6,759 bases of DNA, taken from the NCBI GenBank assembly GCA_015661585.1, contig DQVU01000220.1:1-6759 (forward strand), in the 5' to 3' direction. Source of the stretch: Methanothermococcus okinawensis. GTDB taxonomy: Archaea; AGJL01; Methanococci; Methanococcales; Methanococcaceae. Below the pieces are notes generated by a model. The model was not told the DNA's origin. It worked only from the letters and a program-made list of their open reading frames with translations, and ran no database searches. Below, in pieces: positions 5,429 through 6,759 of the stretch (within the stretch, counting starts at the first letter, position 1; each line of letters starts with the position of its first letter). The position numbers and the translations under genes are program-made.

Positions 5429-5915
5429 TTGGGTTGAGTTGTTAAAACTGTTGATAGGTACTGTAGTATGTTGGATAAACTTCGTACTGGTGGATACCTA
5501 CTTTGGACTACCTAAGAAGCCTGGGGTATTGGGGGCAGAGGTAATTGGAAAAACCTTGGAGAAGTTGGGGGGAAATATAAACGGAGGGTACTTTATGGGG
5601 AATATCGTATGTTCCCCAGATGCCTCTGCAGGTACCTTGATGGCAAGTATATTCTACTATCTCATAGGATTTAAGGGAGGTCTTGTTGCGACACTTCTAA
5701 TATTCATAGGTAATAGGTTGTGCAACGATCCTGGCTATGCGGGTACCTTTGGGGCCTTGAGTGCAACGGTAATTATACATCTACTTAGTGGTTTTATCGA
5801 GCCTAAGTACTTTATTGGGGGAATGGTGGTTGCAATATTTACGATCCAGGGGCTCTACCATGTTGGAGCCTCTAAGGTTTTAGGATATATAGGAAAGAAA
5901 TTAGGGATGATATAG
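5418..5915 (+). CDS. ehaB: Energy-converting hydrogenase A subunit EhaB
   Basis: A 165-residue integral membrane protein of the Eha complex. Hydrophobic segments lie at about 6-27, 73-97, 108-128 and 130-148. The polar loops hold conserved-looking motifs: [16 protein letters not shown] (26-41), and [20 protein letters not shown] beginning near residue 98, which I recognise as typical of EhaB. Cysteines at the ends of VVC, NIVC and NRLC are present, but no iron-sulphur pattern is visible, so an electron-carrying role is not supported. The ATG at 5418 has AGGTG six bases upstream, inside the end of ehaA, and overlaps that gene by 11 bases, indicating translational coupling. It ends directly next to the ehaC start. 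Role: part of the membrane arm; the exact task is unknown. Confidence 0.88.
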   Translation: MEVSWVELLKLLIGTVVCWINFVLVDTYFGLPKKPGVLGAEVIGKTLEKLGGNINGGYFMGNIVCSPDASAGTLMASIFYYLIGFKGGLVATLLIFIGNRLCNDPGYAGTFGALSATVIIHLLSGFIEPKYFIGGMVVAIFTIQGLYHVGASKVLGYIGKKLGMI

Positions 5916-6170
5916 ATGGATATCGTAATGTTGTTGATAGGTGTTATATCATTTGTAGTTGGATTTAGGATATTCTTAACGAAGAATAAAGTGCAAAGAC
6001 TACTCTATATATGTTGTTTAAATTTCGCCATTGCTGCACTTATTGCACTTTATATTAAAAGTCCAATGGGTGGGGTTGTGGCAGCAGCTTATTTCGTAGG
6101 ATCTACCCTATCCAGTAATGCCATAGCCCATACTCTTGGGAAGATCCAGAAACTTGAAGGTAAAGAATGA
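5916..6170 (+). CDS. ehaC: Energy-converting hydrogenase A subunit EhaC
   Basis: An 84-residue, three-helix membrane protein: hydrophobic segments at about 3-20 (IVMLLIGVISFVVGFRIF), 28-47 (LLYICCLNFAIAALIALYI) and 51-72 (MGGVVAAAYFVGSTLSSNAI), with a charged C-terminus. Small size, topology and position third in the eha cluster identify it as EhaC, a family of unknown biochemical function found with Eha in methanogens. The ATG touches the ehaB stop codon with no gap; the upstream GGGATGA region is the only ribosome-binding candidate, so translation probably depends on ribosomes finishing ehaB. The in-frame ATG at codon 5 is a less likely alternative. Its stop is ten bases before the proposed start of ehaD. 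Confidence 0.85.
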   Translation: MDIVMLLIGVISFVVGFRIFLTKNKVQRLLYICCLNFAIAALIALYIKSPMGGVVAAAYFVGSTLSSNAIAHTLGKIQKLEGKE

Positions 6171-6180
6171 CGGTGGTAAT

Positions 6181-6459
6181 GTGGAATTACTTCCCTTAGT
6201 GTCCATCTTCTGTATTGTTATGGGATGTATCGGTGTTATCCTAAATACAGATTACTTAGATAAGATAATCATGTTGGAGTTTTTAACAGGGGGTTTAATC
6301 GGTCTTATAGTATCCTTTTATTACTTGGATGTGGCAATCCTAACTTCTATAATGGAGCCTGTAAGTACTATTATACTCCTCCTGGGATCTCTTAAGTACA
6401 TCTACATTAAGAGATCCAAGAGGAGATACAGTTCAAAACTGCCAATACTTGTAAAGTAG
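6181..6459 (+). CDS. ehaD: Energy-converting hydrogenase A subunit EhaD
   Basis: A 92-residue membrane protein with three hydrophobic segments, about 3-22 (LLPLVSIFCIVMGCIGVIL), 27-46 (IIMLEFLTGGLIGLIVSFYY) and 50-72 (ending TIILLLGSLKYIYI), and a very basic C-terminus. I start it at GTG (6181-6183), because GGTGG (6172-6176) lies exactly four bases upstream. An ATG at 6136 would add 15 charged residues read from inside ehaC and has no binding site. The segment YYLDVAILTSIMEPVSTIIL faintly resembles the small antiporter-like subunits of Mrp/Mbh-type complexes (the DVALTEA-like region); that is a tentative reading. Position fourth in the cluster supports EhaD. It ends seven bases before ehaE. 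Confidence 0.83.
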   Translation: MELLPLVSIFCIVMGCIGVILNTDYLDKIIMLEFLTGGLIGLIVSFYYLDVAILTSIMEPVSTIILLLGSLKYIYIKRSKRRYSSKLPILVK

Positions 6460-6466
6460 GGATAGG

Positions 6467-6721
6467 ATGGATGTAGTGGTATCAACCCTTTATCTAGGAT
6501 ACTTTCTACTTATATTTGGAACCCTCGGTGTTGTAGTAGGCCCAAAAACTGAAGATCCTCTTGTTAGATTTTTAAATGTGGAGATACCTACAATGGGTGT
6601 AATGTTGATATTTTTAGCGTATAATCTAACGTTGGCACTTATGACTTACATTACCATAAACGCCCTAATCGCCTTAGTGTTTATAAGGACTATAATTAGA
6701 AAGGAGGAGTTGGAGGCATAG
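6467..6721 (+). CDS. ehaE: Energy-converting hydrogenase A subunit EhaE
   Basis: An 84-residue membrane protein with hydrophobic segments at about 4-24 (VVSTLYLGYFLLIFGTLGVVV), 40-58 (IPTMGVMLIFLAYNLTLAL) and 58-75 (LMTYITINALIALVFIRT). The FGTLGVV segment followed by a short polar loop with D and R (EDPLVRFLN) recalls the GTIGLL...D..R layout of the MrpG/MnhG antiporter subunit, which fits the known relation between energy-converting hydrogenases and Mrp antiporters; this is my inference. The ATG follows AGGGATAGG, a modest binding site, seven bases after the ehaD stop. It ends two bases before the next start. Cluster position and size identify it as EhaE. Confidence 0.83.
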   Translation: MDVVVSTLYLGYFLLIFGTLGVVVGPKTEDPLVRFLNVEIPTMGVMLIFLAYNLTLALMTYITINALIALVFIRTIIRKEELEA

Positions 6722-6723
6722 TT

Positions 6724-6759
6724 ATGGATATCGGGAGGTTGTGGAATTATATCTCACGT
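6724..6759 (+). CDS. ehaF: Start of probable EhaF (cut by window edge)
   Basis: Only 12 codons are visible, MDIGRLWNYISR, running to the right edge in an open frame. The ATG lies two bases after the ehaE stop and has GGAGG about seven bases upstream, inside the end of ehaE. In methanogen eha clusters ehaF follows ehaE, so the assignment rests on gene order. The visible residues alone are too few to prove the family. Confidence 0.6.
   Translation, partial: MDIGRLWNYISR

Noticed and set aside
1..6759. CRISPR array, tRNA or rRNA gene, insertion sequence, integration site
   Set aside because: I saw no regularly spaced repeats, no cloverleaf-like GC-rich segment, no transposase-like protein and no flanking terminal repeats; gene content is core archaeal throughout.

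Overview
The window looks like a piece of a hyperthermophilic or thermophilic, hydrogenotrophic methanogen of the order Methanococcales (Methanocaldococcus/Methanotorris/Methanothermococcus type). The basis is the archaeal information-processing genes, the AT-rich DNA with very AT-rich spacers, the archaeal TATA-like promoters, the GGTGA-type ribosome binding sites, and the first genes of the methanogen-specific energy-converting hydrogenase Eha. Genus and species are inferred from gene content only.

Minus strand, read right to left (4139 down to 1): a ZPR1-type zinc-finger protein, then proteasome alpha subunit (psmA), SBDS ribosome-maturation protein, ribosomal protein L37Ae, RNA polymerase subunit P (rpoP, 46 residues, not easily seen as an ORF), a Brix/Imp4-domain protein, the KEOPS subunit Pcc1, prefoldin beta, and the start of CTP synthase (pyrG), cut by the window edge. 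psmA to pfdB is the core of the archaeal 'proteasome-exosome superoperon', but the exosome genes (rrp4, rrp41, rrp42), usually between SBDS and L37Ae, are absent: only 19 bases separate those two genes. Spacers are short (or genes overlap) from SBDS to pfdB, so this stretch is probably one transcript, joining ribosome assembly, tRNA t6A modification, transcription and protein folding. psmA, SBDS and pyrG have AT-rich spacers that could hold promoters of their own.

The divergent intergenic region (4140-4525, 386 bases) is AT-rich and non-coding as far as I can see. It carries a perfect 8+8 base inverted repeat, four copies of the hexamer ACAGTT (either strand), and a TATA-like promoter with a palindrome near the predicted start site in front of the plus-strand operon.

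Plus strand (4526 to the right edge): a 211-residue XRE-type helix-turn-helix protein, followed without a gap by ehaA, ehaB, ehaC, ehaD, ehaE and the first 12 codons of a probable ehaF. These small membrane proteins are the proximal part of the Eha membrane-bound [NiFe]-hydrogenase, which uses an ion gradient to reduce ferredoxin with H2 and so replenishes methanogenesis. The regulator shares the transcript with the hydrogenase and is probably its dedicated controller; this is the least described part of the window.

Several genes share the pattern GGTGR or GTGAT, then four bases, then the start codon. I used it to place starts for Brix, ZPR1, ehaA (TTG) and ehaD (GTG), and a related argument for L37Ae; each differs from the longest possible ORF.
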